Assembly (NCBI RefSeq): GCF_023078275.1
Contig: NC_062976.1
Coordinates: 3,038,001-3,102,000, forward strand
Source of the DNA: Leguminivora glycinivorella
Taxonomy: Eukaryota > Arthropoda > Insecta > Lepidoptera > Tortricidae
Direction of reading: 5' to 3'
Length of the DNA stretch: 64,000 bases
Shown: piece by piece, positions 10,896 through 23,070 of the stretch
Layout: each line of letters starts with the position of its first letter
Position numbering within the stretch: the first letter of the stretch is position 1
The notes under the pieces: generated by a model
The model's input: the letters and a program-made list of their open reading frames with translations, nothing else
What the model was told of the DNA's origin: nothing
The model's database searches: none
Position numbers and translations under genes: made by a program

Positions 10896-11660
10896 ACACG
10901 CTAAGTAGATACGTTTGCTTGATCTATGGTATATATGACATCTGTGGTTCAAACACTTTAATCCATCATTTACGTTATTAACAGGAGTCACCTGTGCTTT
11001 GAAACAGTTACGAATATTGAACAATAATAATTTTGAACATGTGTCATGCCGAATTTCGGTATCTGGACGAGAGAGCCATTCGATAGTCCAAAACTAATAT
11101 TCGGGGCATACCTTCTAGTTATCGTAGACTGCAGTATCACATTCATTACTGCTGACTGCATTGATGTCGCAAATGCCAAAACTCTGCCCCATGCAGCAGT
11201 AAAGCCGTGCTGAAATACAACTGCAGTATTTCAGGAGTCACTGTCACCGCCATCACTACTGCGGCCATTATTGCAGTAACGAATGACATCGTCGCTATCT
11301 GAATACAACCTTTAGCCTTGAGAATTGGCAAGTCTAGCACGAACTAGTGTTAGTCCGACCTTTTTATCATGCTCATGTCGTTAATCTCTAGAACGCTCCT
11401 TGAATATTTAGGCAGTGAATAGTAAATAAAACGAGGATAGTATACCGTACATAACTGTAAATAGATGGAATTTTGCGTACAATTCTTTTGGCGTATAAAA
11501 GTAGAAACTATAGTTTCGTGTAGAAATAAAAAACTAGTGACATTTATTTTATATTTATATAAATAGTAGCGAACATAGAAAGTATAGTATAGGTACAACG
11601 TTACTGTAGACACGGACGGAGACGTATCCAATCCAAATCGTATCGTAAGCTTATTTTTAA
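10896..11660. other. no gene; ACTGCAGT-word region
   Basis: 11110-11300 repeats variants of ACTGCAGTA at irregular spacing. The open frames at 11146-11340 and 11350-11631 have no motif. Confidence 0.35.
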
Positions 11661-11765
11661 CGTAAGGTAGCGGGGCAAATAACTCAACATCATAGTGTAA
11701 TAATGGAAAAAATGGATTAGTTACAGTTGCCCCCCCAGTCGAGATTTGCCCCGCTGTACCTTAAC
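11661..11765. mobile_element. GGGGCAAAT MITE
   Basis: GTAAGGTAGCGGGGCAAAT and ATTTGCCCCGCTGTACCTTA form imperfect inverted ends. Relatives at 43757-43812 and 54984-55165. Confidence 0.7.
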
Positions 11766-12075
11766 GATATTTTTTTTGTATTTAAAATCGTACTTTTTTC
11801 ATTCTTAATAAAGGTTGAAATACACGAGAATTGCGAAGAACTGGAATTTAATTAAGTGTATTTGCAGCAGATAGCGCCTTTTCCGTCTGAATGGGGTTAA
11901 TAAAGAGGGGGGGAAACGTTGCTCACTGGTTTCAGTGTTTAAATACTTTAAATACTGTGTTTGTGTAGATTAATTAATAAATTGTTTTTTTTTTTAATAG
12001 TAATTGTAATTTTTTTGAATGTTGTATAACTAGCTTTATTAACAGTGTGTGAACCAGCCTTTAAAATCTATATTA
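11766..12075. other. unique AT-rich stretch, nothing recognised
   Basis: No feature seen. Confidence 0.3.
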
Positions 12076-13300
12076 TTGAGTTGGTAAGAAAGTAATGAGC
12101 GAATCATAACCAATATTGTAATTTTTATTTAATTTATTATTTTAATCATTTATCAAAAATATAACGGCCTTCGTTATCTACTACTTGTCTCCATCGTTCT
12201 GGTAAAGAATGAATAGCATCGGCGAAGAAGTTCTTAGGTTTAGATTCAAAAAACTCAGCTATGTACTGTCGTAGATGGGCTTGATCATCGAACTTTTTTT
12301 CATTCAAGGCATTGCTTAGCGATCTGAACAATGCGTAATCTGTAGGTGCCAAGTCTGGAGAGTACGGTGGATGAGGTATCACTTTCCAACCTAGCTCCAA
12401 TAGCTTTAGCAGAGTCACTTTTGCAATGTGTGGGCGAGCATTGTCGTGTAAGAAAAAAACTTTAGCATGCTGTGGACGATTCTGACAGATTTTTTGGTTT
12501 AAATTTTCAAGCTGATTACAGTATACTGATGCGGTAACAGTCATTCCACTTGGTAGGAGTTCCCAGTGAATAATACCATGAATATCCCACCAAACGGACA
12601 GCATAACTTTTTTCGGGTGTGGCTCTATTTTTGGTGCCTCTATTCCTTTTTCGTTTGGAGCTAGCCACTGACGTTTGCGTGTGTGATTTATATATAAGAC
12701 CCATTTTTCATCTCCAGTGATAAGATGGTCATAGAAGTTGTATGCAGATATCGGCACGGCGGTTTAGTTGATCTCTATCAAGTTCGTGCGGTATCCAAAC
12801 ACTGTATTTGTAGTTTTTTTCCAACTCGTGTAAATGTGTTTCTATGGTGACATGAGAGCAGCCTAACTCGGTAGCAAGAGTACGACTCGTTAGCCTCGGA
12901 TCTCCTTCAATTAAGGTTTTTAATTTGGCTACATCAATCTTCACCGGTCGACCAGACTTAGGTTGATCTGATAATGAAAAGTCGCCACTACGAAACCGCT
13001 GGAACCATCGTTTCGCCGTGGCCTCAGACACAACTTCAGGAGCAACACGCTGACATATATTACGCACTGCTTCGGCGGCTGAATGGCCAGACTGAAATTC
13101 ATATAGTAAGCAATGCCTTACATGCACTTTTAATTCGTCCATTTTCTTCCTTATATTAGCTCGGCGACAGCTAGTGAATGACTGACGAGAAACTGTGCGA
13201 CTCGCCCTTTATATACTTTCGACCATAGAAGATTCTAGAACTCTCTCAAAAATTGTATGTGGAATTCAATCGATCGCTCATTACTTTCTTACCAACCCAA
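12076..13300 (-). mobile_element. mariner element, complete ends, dead transposase
   Basis: 27-bp ends TTG(A/G)GTTGGTAAGAAAG...GAGCGA differ at one position. TA target duplication at 12074-12075 and 13301-13302. The length of 1225 bp is slightly under the usual 1.3 kb. The ends resemble those of the mellifera subfamily, from memory. Confidence 0.93.
12146..13142 (-). pseudogene. mariner transposase, frameshifted
   Basis: The first frame (12729-13142) has the two helix-turn-helix DNA-binding halves, with RWFQRFRSGDFSLSDQPKSG and GRP, and the WIPHEL motif. The second frame (12146-12757) has the D,D34D catalytic domain: ITGDEKW, HDNARPH and YSPDLAPTDY, with 34 residues between the second and third aspartates. 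The two frames overlap by 29 bp in different phases. The linker normally found between WIPHEL and TGDEKW is shortened by several residues, so a small deletion, not a multiple of three, killed the gene. The catalytic aspartates are all present. Transcription is on the minus strand. The protein would cut and paste this element at TA sites. Confidence 0.92.
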
Positions 13301-13593
13301 TATTTATGGTTCGTTAATGTTTCTTGTATGTGGGTAGCTTTTGCACATTGTAATTTTTCCTCAGTCACTCGTTGACCACGAATGCTGTAAAGTGTTCGAA
13401 ACGTTGGGATGAATTATAAATTCATTATAGGTACGCATTATAATCATTTTCCATAGTTTTATTTTAATCAGACAATAATATTACTTTAAATACTATTCTA
13501 TTTGCATCTTTAACACAGAGCTACATCTAAGTGTTTTTGTACTCGTATTTTAGTTTTCGCAACAGTTAAATATTTTTAAAACAGGAAAATTGC

Positions 13594-13680
13594 CTTATAT
13601 GAGACTTGAACTCGCGTCCTCTGGAGGCTCTGGATGAATACTCCAGCGCTGTGCCAATTGAGCCACCAAGACTACTTAAT
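13594..13680 (-). mobile_element. tRNA-like SINE head (SINE-4)
   Basis: Minus strand: GGTGGCTCAATTGGCACAGC (A-box region), CTGGAG...CTCCAG anticodon-like arm, GCGAGTTCAAGTCTC (B box). No clean acceptor stem, so a SINE head rather than a tRNA gene. The body continues to about 13560. Confidence 0.55.
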
Positions 13681-13689
13681 GCCAGAAGG

Positions 13690-14235
13690 AATTCCTTACT
13701 ATTAACTTAACTTTGGGCCAACCGGCATAAATACCTTGTCGCTTTTAATCGTTTGACAATTTCGTATGACATTTCAAAGAAATGGTTAAAATGTGACAAG
13801 GTATAGAAATCATCACATATGTTTGCCGGTGACTGGCCAAACAGAGATCAAGAGCTTCAAATATATCTAGGTGCAAGTTAAACCTATACCCGTAGCAATT
13901 TTCTTGTAAGTCTTACAAATTGTTTATTGTCTGTGTGCTTACGAATAAATCATTATTCTATTCTATTAAATAACAAAAAATATAATACCTACTAAGTAAA
14001 CATAAATGCTTTATGTATTTATGTTAAAATTACATTCTTTTCTTTATATAAGCTTCTAAAGACCCTATGAACATTTAATTTCGGTTATGAATGAGGGTTT
14101 TTCCGACTTTATTAGACCAGGAAATGTTACGAGCCCACGAAAATAAATAGCTGATATTACCATAAATATGTCTTCCATTTTCGCGGTATTATATCGGTGC
14201 TCCCAACAATTTCTATGTATCTATCATCAAAATTT
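13690..14235. other. no gene recognised
   Basis: AT-rich; no shared repeats identified. Confidence 0.3.
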
Positions 14236-14248
14236 GCATGATACATAA

Positions 14249-14485
14249 CATACATACAATCACGCCTGTATCCCATAAAGGGGTAAGCAGAGCACATGAA
14301 ACTACTAAAGCTTCAGTGCCACTCTTGGCAAATAAGGGGTTGAAAGAAAACGAAACTGTGACATTGCAGTGACAGGTTGCCAGCCTCTCGCCTACGCCAC
14401 AATTTAACCCAGATCCCACAGTCGCCTTCTACGACACCCACGGGAAGAAAGAGGGTGGTGAAATTCTTAACCCGTCACCACACAG
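14249..14485 (-). mobile_element. retroposon R1, full-length copy
   Basis: Target duplication GCATGATACATAA / GCACGATACATAA at 14236-14248 and 14486-14498 (one change). The 5' end is TGTGTGGTGACGGGTTAAG on the minus strand; the 3' tail is TGTATGTATG. Confidence 0.88.
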
Positions 14486-14548
14486 GCACGATACATAAAT
14501 GGCTGAAAATTGCTACTATATAGCTATTTATAAGGACGTATTCTACAT

Positions 14549-14850
14549 ATCCTCCTTGCGTTATCCCGGCATTTGCCACGGCTCATGGGAGCCTGGGGTC
14601 CGCTTTGACAACTAATCCCAAGATTTGGCGTAGGCACTAGTTTTTACGAAAGCGACTGCCATCTGACCTTCCAACCCGAAGGGTAACTAGGCCTTATTGG
14701 AATTAGTCCGGTTTCCTCACGATGTTTTCCTTCACCGAAAAGCGACTGGCAAATATCAAATGACATTTCGTATATAAGTTCAGAAAAACTCATTGGTACG
14801 AGCCGGGTTCGAACCCGCGACCTCCGTATCCTTACAACTAAACTACATTA
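14549..14850 (-). mobile_element. SINE-1, near full length
   Basis: Minus strand B box GCGGGTTCGAACCCGGC, body and tail GATAACGCAAGGAGGAT. Confidence 0.88.
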
Positions 14851-15023
14851 ATTAGGTACTTGTAAACTAATAAAAAATATTTAATTTCACCGAACAAGTT
14901 TTTAGTAAAAAGTTTTTTACTAAAAATGCTAATACAAAACACACAGTGGCCATAGTTACGATTACAATGTGAAAACCCAATTGAAAAAAATATTGATTTG
15001 AATTGATCGACAACTGAGAACGG

Positions 15024-15085
15024 CCGTGGTCGTATGCCACTTACGTACTTACCTTAAAGTTTATAATTGTGGCATACGACCACGG
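15024..15085. mobile_element. hairpin with perfect 17-bp arms
   Basis: CCGTGGTCGTATGCCAC and GTGGCATACGACCACGG. Probably a very short foldback MITE. Confidence 0.7.
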
Positions 15086-16178
15086 TTATCTTCGGAATCT
15101 CTGCAAGTATTTATAAAATTTACAAACTTATCATTTAATTTATGTATTGAAAATAATACACATAGTCTGTGAATTTCATGCATGATAATTTCATAAAATA
15201 ATTCTTTCTTGTTTCATACTTTTTAGAGCACATTTTACAGTAACCGGGTTTTAGTTTTTGAACTTATTTTTAAGAGGGCTTTCGTGTTAAAAATAGTGAA
15301 ATCGCAACCGAGCGCTCGATCATACCGTGTGTGGTATCAAATTAAAGGGCTTTGCGAGTAGTTTATAAATATATATCACATTATAGGAATTTTTCTACTT
15401 GGTCTAACAAAATATGAGAAAATGTCCAAAACTGGTAATAATTGTACCGGTGAAGGCTCGTTTTCAAAAAATTGGCAAAAATCAATAATAGCAATTTATA
15501 ATCACTAAGGCATAACAGCAATTTAAGTAAACGTTGCAGATTCATTTAGTACAAAAGTTACTTCGATGTGATGTAGATTTTCAAAGAAATTGTCACTTAA
15601 TTTTAGGTAATTTCTGAAAAAAATTGAATTCGCCTTAGGCTAGTTTACTCTTTTTCAAAAACTTAAAATAAAAATCTAGTCTGAAATGATTGTGGTACAG
15701 GATATACGAATTATAAATTTACCCGTTTTAATATTCAAAATTGTCCAAATTTTACAAATAAGATCGACTGATTCAGCTCTATACGTGCGTTTTTCTAAAC
15801 GAGCATTAGAGAAAAATTCATAATTAATTTAGTGAGTTAGTTTTCAAAAATCCAGTCTTATAAAAATCAAGATAATAAGATGCTCTAACTGGAACTTGAA
15901 TTAAATAAATCTATTGGATAACGGAAAGTGTAGTATTTCACCGACTAAAACTATCAATTTTACATTATTTTGACGTTTTTTTTGAAAGCAGCCTTAAACT
16001 AAGTACCTATAGAAATACTATAGGGACGATAATTTTAGATAAAAGTAATGCGTGAAATATTTCTCTCAACAATTTTGTATTCGTGTATTTTTTTTCATTT
16101 CTAAGGAGTTTGTGAGTTGAAAACTCTTGTAAATTGAACAACTTTGTCGTTATGGCAGTATTTTTGGATAAACGTTAA
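15086..16178. other. unique AT-rich stretch, nothing recognised
   Basis: No frame, inverted repeat or shared family seen. Confidence 0.35.
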
Positions 16179-17160
16179 CACGTTCGCTGCGGCAAGCCAA
16201 AACCTTAACCCAAAATCTAGTGCGTTACGAGGCCCAATCCGCCCCGTAATAGTTTACATCGTAGTGCGTTACGGGTATAAAAGTGCCCCGTACGCCTAAG
16301 TCTGTTAAAAGTGCTGTAAGTTCCTGAAATATTGGATTTTCCAATATTTTTTTTTACTAACTGTAAGAATATGAAATTTCCTACGTCTCATTATCCCCGC
16401 ACGTGGATACGATAAAAACTCTGAAAATTATATAGAAAAGAAAATACGGGGTTATTTTATCCCCGTATCGCACTAAAATTGAAAAAATACAGGGTTTAGT
16501 ACACCCCGTAACGCATGTAATGTATTAAGGTCGATAAATTAGTAGTGATGGGAAATAAAAAAATCGATGTATATGCAGTTTTAATAAAAAAATTACACAT
16601 CAAAAATATGATATATAATTAAGTAACAAAGATAAATAAAATAAGATAAACCACCACCGTTTTTACATATTAAAAACATATATTTAATTACCTGTCATGA
16701 CCATTTTGTCAACAAACATGTCAATTTGTGGTGATTTTGACGTTTATTGTGTGGGATAACCTTTGTTTTTGGAATATAGTAGTTCTAACGTGTGGTTTGA
16801 GCGCTTCATTTTTAATTTGCCGATAACATGTATTTCAGTAAGCACTGCACTAGCGATACTGTGCCCACGACCCCGTACGGGCCAGCAAATTCTTTTACGG
16901 GGCTCACGGAGACCCGTATCGCACTAGAAGGTAATTTTTGTCCCCTGGTCGGTACGGGGTTCCTGAGACCCCGTATATAATTAATATATGAATAAATAAT
17001 ACTTTTGAAGAGAAATCCAAATGTATATTTGTCATTTTCGTAGTTGTAAAAATGACCAAAATACAGCTTCCGCACCAGCGGAGTGAACACGATTTTTCTC
17101 ACCCGCACTGAGTGATGACAGCGTACGGGGTTCAAAAACCCCCGTAACGCAGTGAACGTG
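16179..17160. mobile_element. piggyBac-like non-autonomous element
   Basis: TTAA at 16175-16178 and 17161-17164. Ends CACGTTCGCTGCGG and CACGTTCACTGCG. Both arms carry many TACGGGG/CCCCGTA words. No transposase frame. Confidence 0.8.
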
Positions 17161-17254
17161 TTAAGATGACAGTGCCTGATGACCGCGCGCGATTGCTTCC
17201 CCCCTTAATTTGATTCACTGACTCTTAGGTAGCTACTTAATAATTTATATTATA

Positions 17255-17406
17255 CTAGCTTTTGCCCGCGGCTTCGCTCGCGTTAGAAAGAGACAAAAAG
17301 TGGCCTATGTCACTCTCCATCCCTTCAACAAGTTCCTCCGTTTTGCCGTGAAAGACGGACAAACAAACAGACATACACACTTTCCCATTTATAATATTAG
17401 TATGGA
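17255..17406 (-). mobile_element. Helitron-1, 152 bp form
   Basis: TCCATACTAATATTATAAA start, CGAGCGAAGCCGCGGGC hairpin, GCTAG end; inserted between A and T. Confidence 0.9.
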
Positions 17407-17410
17407 TTAG

Positions 17411-17992
17411 TATACCTAGATGTTTTTCTGGCACGAACGAAGTGACACTAGTGACTTCATTCCGATATTTAGTTCATCGATAACTTACATTATGATATGT
17501 CATTAATTTTTATAATTATGTCATTAATGATTGAATGAGTAGTTTCATGTGCTCTACCTACCTAGATGTTTTTCTGGCACGAACAAAGTGACACTAGTGA
17601 CTTCATTCCGATATTTAGTTCATCGATAACTTACATTATGATATGTCATTAATTTTTATAATTATGTCATTAATGATTGCCGTGGCACTGAATCTTGAGT
17701 AGTTTCATGTGCTCTACCTACCCCTTTTAGGCTTGAATTTATGTGTATATAACATTAATGTTTTATACAAAAGTCACATGTTTAAAAATAAATGCTCAAT
17801 AATATGTAATAAAACGAACCATATTTTAATAGTTAACATAATTTCTTACACGGATAATCCAGATTTTGGAAATTATTATTAGGGGTAATTAATCTAATGT
17901 AAAGCTACTTATCGATAAAAGGATTGTCGATGTTTTTATTTTGTCAATCACTAACAACTTGACGTTCATGCCAGAAAAATATCTAGGTATAA
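17411..17992. mobile_element. TIR element with tandemly duplicated left end
   Basis: TATACCTAGATGTTTTTCTG at left and CAGAAAAATATCTAGGTATA at right. The left end is repeated with a 146-bp offset (17413 and 17559). An R1 tail fragment lies at 17680-17733. Confidence 0.75.
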
Positions 17993-18111
17993 TTATGTAT
18001 TAGTTACCTAAAATAAATAAGTTCTTTCTGGAGTTAAAGTTTTAATAATAAATGGAAAATTGTTTGTCGTGTATACATTTAAAAAGTAATAAACTGAGAG
18101 GAAAACGTGCA

Positions 18112-18355
18112 TCTCTTAAGCTAGGAACATACTACGCGGACGTCCGTCGTAAAACGACCGCGACCGCGACCGATCAGTGTGCACGGAACAAAACATCCGG
18201 CGAGCCAGATTTCGATCGGACGTCCACGCGCTCAAGGCCACGTCCACGTCCGTCGACCGATAGTTTGCACGGCTACGTGTATTTCCATTGTCCAGATTCC
18301 CGTCCGCGGTCGATTTACGACGGACGTCCGCGTAGTGTGTTCCTAGCTTTAAGAG
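18112..18355. mobile_element. CGGACGTCCG MITE
   Basis: TCTCTTAAGCTAGGAACATA and inverse, GCGGACGTCCGTCGT arms. Relative at 61883-62132. The 149-codon open frame across it is an artefact. Confidence 0.8.
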
Positions 18356-18817
18356 AAATGGCGGTCAGGGCCGCTTCTTCTTCCGAAATAGACTATAGCC
18401 CATCCGATTGGAAAGTGTTCCTCTTGACAAGTGACAGCTGTTTGACAGCCCGCCATTTTTGGACGACACTTATACGGCTCCGTTTTGAAATGGTGTTATG
18501 ATTGGTTAAAGATACTTTATTAGGTAATGGAATGTGTGTGGGTTATTTATTTTATGTTAACTTTTAGCTGTTTTAGCCTTTCAATTATCGCCAGATATAA
18601 AAACGCGAGCTTTGTTGATACTAAAAGTTATGAGAAACAACTAAGAAAACGTCCTATAAATTATAGTGCCATAAAAATTTAAATAAAATGCCTTGTTTTT
18701 AGCTGTAAGCATATATTTTTGAAATAAAGTGTGAACAAAATAAACGAAAGAACTATTTATTGGCGATAAGTAATAATTATACCTACTTGTAAAATTAGCA
18801 TTTAAACTTATAATGTA
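18356..18817. other. no gene recognised
   Basis: Nothing beyond AT-rich sequence. Confidence 0.3.
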
Positions 18818-18975
18818 CTAGCTGTTTCCCGCGGCTTTGCTCGCGTTAGAAAGAGACAAAAAGTAGCCAACTATCTCCACTTACAAAATCACGTCAATTC
18901 GTCGCTCCGTTTTACCGTAAAAGACGGACAAACAAACAGACACACACACTTTCCCATTTATAATATTAGTATGGA
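18818..18975 (-). mobile_element. Helitron-1
   Basis: TCCATACTAATATTATAAA start, GCTAG end; the hairpin core is changed (GCAAAGC). Confidence 0.88.
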
Positions 18976-19743
18976 TGTAATGAACTATGTAGTTGTAATG
19001 TATATAATTGCCATACGATAAATAAATAGATAATTTTGCTATTCTTATTTATTACAAGCGAGTGTTATTATTTATAGTTTTGTTTATTCAATGCTTTACC
19101 AATGTAAAATTGGAAAATACAATTAGGGATAAATGTAATTTGGTTCCTTTCCGCAACGATATCAAATTTAGGGGAATTTCGTTACGCCGATGACGTTCAC
19201 GAAATGCCGACTGAATGTTTATGATATTTTTATGGTCTATAACATTTTACGTAGTTGCGGAAAAGATGATTCAGATGAATTCAGTTATGTGTAATTTTAT
19301 TTATTTATTTGAAAACATATTTCAATGACATTAGAGATAAATCCAATGCGTCGTGAAATTACATTTAAAAAACAGTAAATCAGAACATTAAAAAACATTT
19401 CACACAATAAAAGCTGGTTTCACTCATATTTCTAAATAATTACCTACCCACAATTTGAAATTTAGAAACTGTTTTTTTAATGCAAACATAAAATTTTTCA
19501 TAACGAAATTTACCTATTGACATCGACCTAGGTACCGATATTTATGATTATACTTTATGACAGTTATACCAATGTACCTATAAAATACCTATCACTTTTT
19601 TATTTGAGTTTGAACTAGGTATAGTATTTTGGTTATAAAGATATACAGACAGCCCTTCCCTTGAGATCTCTACAGAAAGGACACGATCGAATGAAAAAAC
19701 TACTTATAAGAAATCACTTTCACTGGTAATATTTTCCTACATA
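18976..19743. other. no gene recognised
   Basis: AT-rich; nothing shared with the window. Confidence 0.3.
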
Positions 19744-19751
19744 ATACAAAT

Positions 19752-20254
19752 TAGAGATGGGCCGAATATGGACTTTGCCGAATACGAATATTCGGCCGAA
19801 CATTCGGTTCAGCTCTTACCGAACCGAACATTCGGCCGAATATTCGGTTACACCATTTTTTTAAAGCGGAGGTTGAGATTAAGACTATTAAGTAATTGAT
19901 AATGGTTACATTATATTATGTTACTACAACTATGTTCTTATGATTTAGTGGATAACTAAAACTTAGTCGAAACAACTCTGAACTCTTCTCAACTACGGTT
20001 TTTTTAAGTTTTTTACAAAACAATTGTATTTATATTTTGACGCATAATTATCTCTTTTTAGTAGTTCTTTAGAAAGCTACTAATATAGGAGCTTATTATC
20101 CAATGGAATACGTAAGATCTTCATTAGTTATTTACTTTGTTTATTCGGTAAATATTCGGCAATGCAACCGAATTATTCGGCCGAATACGAACATTGAAAA
20201 ACTTGCCGAATATGCCGAATACCGAATATTTACCGAATATTCGGCCCATCTCTA
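19752..20254. mobile_element. hAT MITE with GCCGAATA words, second copy
   Basis: 8-bp duplication ATACAAAT at 19744-19751 and 20255-20262; same ends and interior as 2181-2673. Confidence 0.92.
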
Positions 20255-20607
20255 ATACAAATACTTATAAAAACAATAAATAACTTTGTCCAGGATTGTG
20301 GACAAGGGATAGCACAGGGAGAGCGAGACCAAACAACCGGCTTCCAGCTAAAATATATATTGACAACTAAAAACATCAAACGAGAAAACAAAATATATAC
20401 ATAAACGTCATTGTAAAAAAACCATAAATAAAGGTATAAAAAGTATACAAATATACAACCTATCGTCTGCGACAAACTTTAAAATATAAACTGTGACAAA
20501 CTTTTTCTATCCGTAAGGCGCTCATAAACCAGAGAGAATAAAAAAAAAACAATAATTAACTAATTCATAATGAGTACTTCCGACACATGAGCCATGTTAA
20601 GTACTCT

Positions 20608-20730
20608 TAGGACCACTTGCACCAACCATTTAACTCAGGGTTAGTGGGCTGTCTCTGTCAAATTCCATACAAAATGGTGGGTTAACCCTCGAGTTAACCC
20701 ACCATTTTCGTTGGTGCAAGTGGCCCTTAA
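20608..20730. mobile_element. foldback MITE
   Basis: AGGACCACTTGCACCAACCA and TTGGTGCAAGTGGCCCTTA; GGGTTAACC arms inside. Confidence 0.75.
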
Positions 20731-21221
20731 AACGTTTAAAGTCGACCCGGTAGCTTCTGAACTCATAAATAAGACGCAGATCTCACTATGAGTAGGGTGA
20801 CAACCATGTGTTGATAGTTTTAGGACACATTTTTAACTTTTTTTAAAACTCTTTGCTTTACGTCATGAATTAGAGGATAGTGACTGTAAAAAAACTAGGA
20901 ACAGTACATTTATGATTTTAATTTTTATTTAAACTTATATGATATTCCTTCAAATTACTGATTTTCCTTTAAGCACATTTATTTTAGATAAATGAATTGG
21001 GTAAGCATCACTAAAGTTATTGTTATCTTATAGTGTACTCGTAATAGATTTATAAGGTAATATGTGTTACTTACTGTTCTGCACTGCATTATATTTAAAA
21101 CATAAATGAAACTCCAAGTTTAGATTTTAAAAATACTATGTACCTACTAATATTTTTGTAAAAGATGAGAAAGAGAAATAAATTAATTAAAATGCAGGAT
21201 ATGTACATAATGTTAGTTACG
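20731..21221. other. no gene recognised
   Basis: AT-rich; nothing identified. Confidence 0.3.
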
Positions 21222-21610
21222 TCACCCCTGCGCAGATTTGGTCCTATTCATTTGGTTGGCTTCTTTCAAACTTTGTTGCATCGCGGGATTCAATGGGTTA
21301 AGAAAAGAACAGGAAATCCAGTGATTAGCAAGTGTAAACGTGAGAAAACTTCCCGTCCCATATCATCGGATGTCGTGAGTGTTGTATGTAGGCAGAGTGG
21401 CAACCCTAGCGTAAAAGTGACTGATGACAATCAAGTGCGGGTAGTTCGAAAAACTCGTACAGCTAGAAGATGTTGATACAACTCCCAGCCAGTCTACCCG
21501 TGACCACGGACGTAATGTCATGTCCGAAACGTCGGGTTAAATATAAAACGTAAGTTTTACGCGATTAAGTCCCGTTTTAATTTAATAATATGAGTGAAGA
21601 TCGTGTTAGT
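21222..21610 (+). repeat. one-armed copy of the GGGACTTAATCGCG family plus a direct repeat
   Basis: 21435-21610 shares GTGCGGGTAGTTCGAAAAAC and GCGATTAAGTCCCG with 62414-62750. 21222-21305 (CCTATTCATTTGGTTGGC) is repeated at 21785-21870. Confidence 0.65.
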
Positions 21611-21910
21611 TTAAATCAATATAAGAAAAGAACAGTTAGCGATAAAAGCTTCCACTAATAATACATTTTTCGCCGGTTTTGTCTGATTTAGAAAAACCAT
21701 CCTTGGACGTTTCCTGATTTTTTTCCTAAAGTGTGGCGCACCTATTCCTATGGGAACCCCTATATAGGGCAGCTCCTCAATAGAGTCACGTGGCCCGCTG
21801 CGCAGTTTCGGCCCTATTCATTTGGTTGGCTCTTTCAAACTTTGCTGCGTCATGGGACTCAGCTGGTTGAGGGATCTGTTTGCTTTCATTGGTAATTTCT
21901 CCGATTTTAT

Positions 21911-22240
21911 TATATAAATAAATAAATACTGAGGGAGACCAAAACTAAGCAAAGCTTGTATTATGAGAACAGAATGTATTATTAGTACAAATACAGAATG
22001 CTCACTCCTTTGATGTCACAAAATGCCGCCATTCTAAATTCTTACCTACATTAAAAAACGGACTGCACGCGTGCAGCCGACATTGAATTATATTACGGCG
22101 CGCGAAGGTCGTCGCCACTGAATGGGCCGAGAACTCGCGGCCCCCGGCATGTACTTGTAGCGCGGCGATAGGATCGCGGAGTAAGCCGCCCCTGCTATGA
22201 GTGCTAGGCGACGATACGACCTATATATACATACTTATAG
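21911..22240 (-). mobile_element. SINE-2 interrupted by a 228-bp insertion
   Basis: SINE-2 blocks CTAAGCAAAGCTTGTATTATG and TGCTAGGCGACGATA lie on either side of 21968-22195. Confidence 0.7.
21968..22195. mobile_element. repeat N inserted in SINE-2
   Basis: Flanked by TATGAG at 21962-21967 and 22196-22201. Shares CTTTGATGT and ATGCCGCC blocks with 28700-28830. Class unknown. Confidence 0.6.
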
Positions 22241-23070
22241 AGTCACATTAATATAAAAGAGTCTTTAAAACCAAAGTCCATGGGCCAGCTGGTCCAATTT
22301 TGCCAAACGGTATAATTTGGGGGTACTAAGTTTCCTTTTTACAGCAGTTAGGTAGGCCTATAAGGATGTTAAAAAACCATGATTGCCATCTCAAAATGGT
22401 AGCTAAACAAAATGGCCGCCAATCCAAGATGGCGGATATTGAGTTTTAAAAAATCGACCATAACTCCAGAAGTATTGGTCCGATTTCATTCTTATTTTTT
22501 TTAAACGAAAGCTCTTTTTGTGTACTTAAATACTTGTCATATTCATTGTTTCGCTAAACTCAACCATTAGTTAGAAATTAACGAAAAATGTAAAAAAAAT
22601 ATCTTTTTTTCTAAAACTTTCTGTCAAAAATCATGTTTCTACAAAATACCTTGCATATTCTAATAAATATTTAAATGCAGAAAAGTAGTGCCATTAATCA
22701 CCTTTAATTTGATGTATAAAAGATACATATTTTATTTACAAAAACACATAGAGGCTTAAATTTAAAGCTGCCTTCGTTGAAATTCACCGTTGTGCATACA
22801 GTACTAAAAGATGTGTGCAGTTGGGCTAAAAGATGTTGTAGAGTACAAATATGCTGTTTTTAGTTTATTTTAGCAATTGTGCAATTGGAATAATAGTTTA
22901 TGTTAATAGAACATGATAGTATCCATGAGTTTGTAGATATTCGATAGTACTAGGATAAAATTTGTTTAGATACCATATGTGCAACACACCTCAATGATGA
23001 AAATTAAGTATTTAAAGTGTACTAGGTATATGACTAACATGTGTCGAGACTGTCTGGATAGAACCATTAA

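Noticed and set aside
18052..18501. 149-codon plus-strand frame
   Set aside because: Mostly the GC-rich CGGACGTCCG MITE; no family resemblance.
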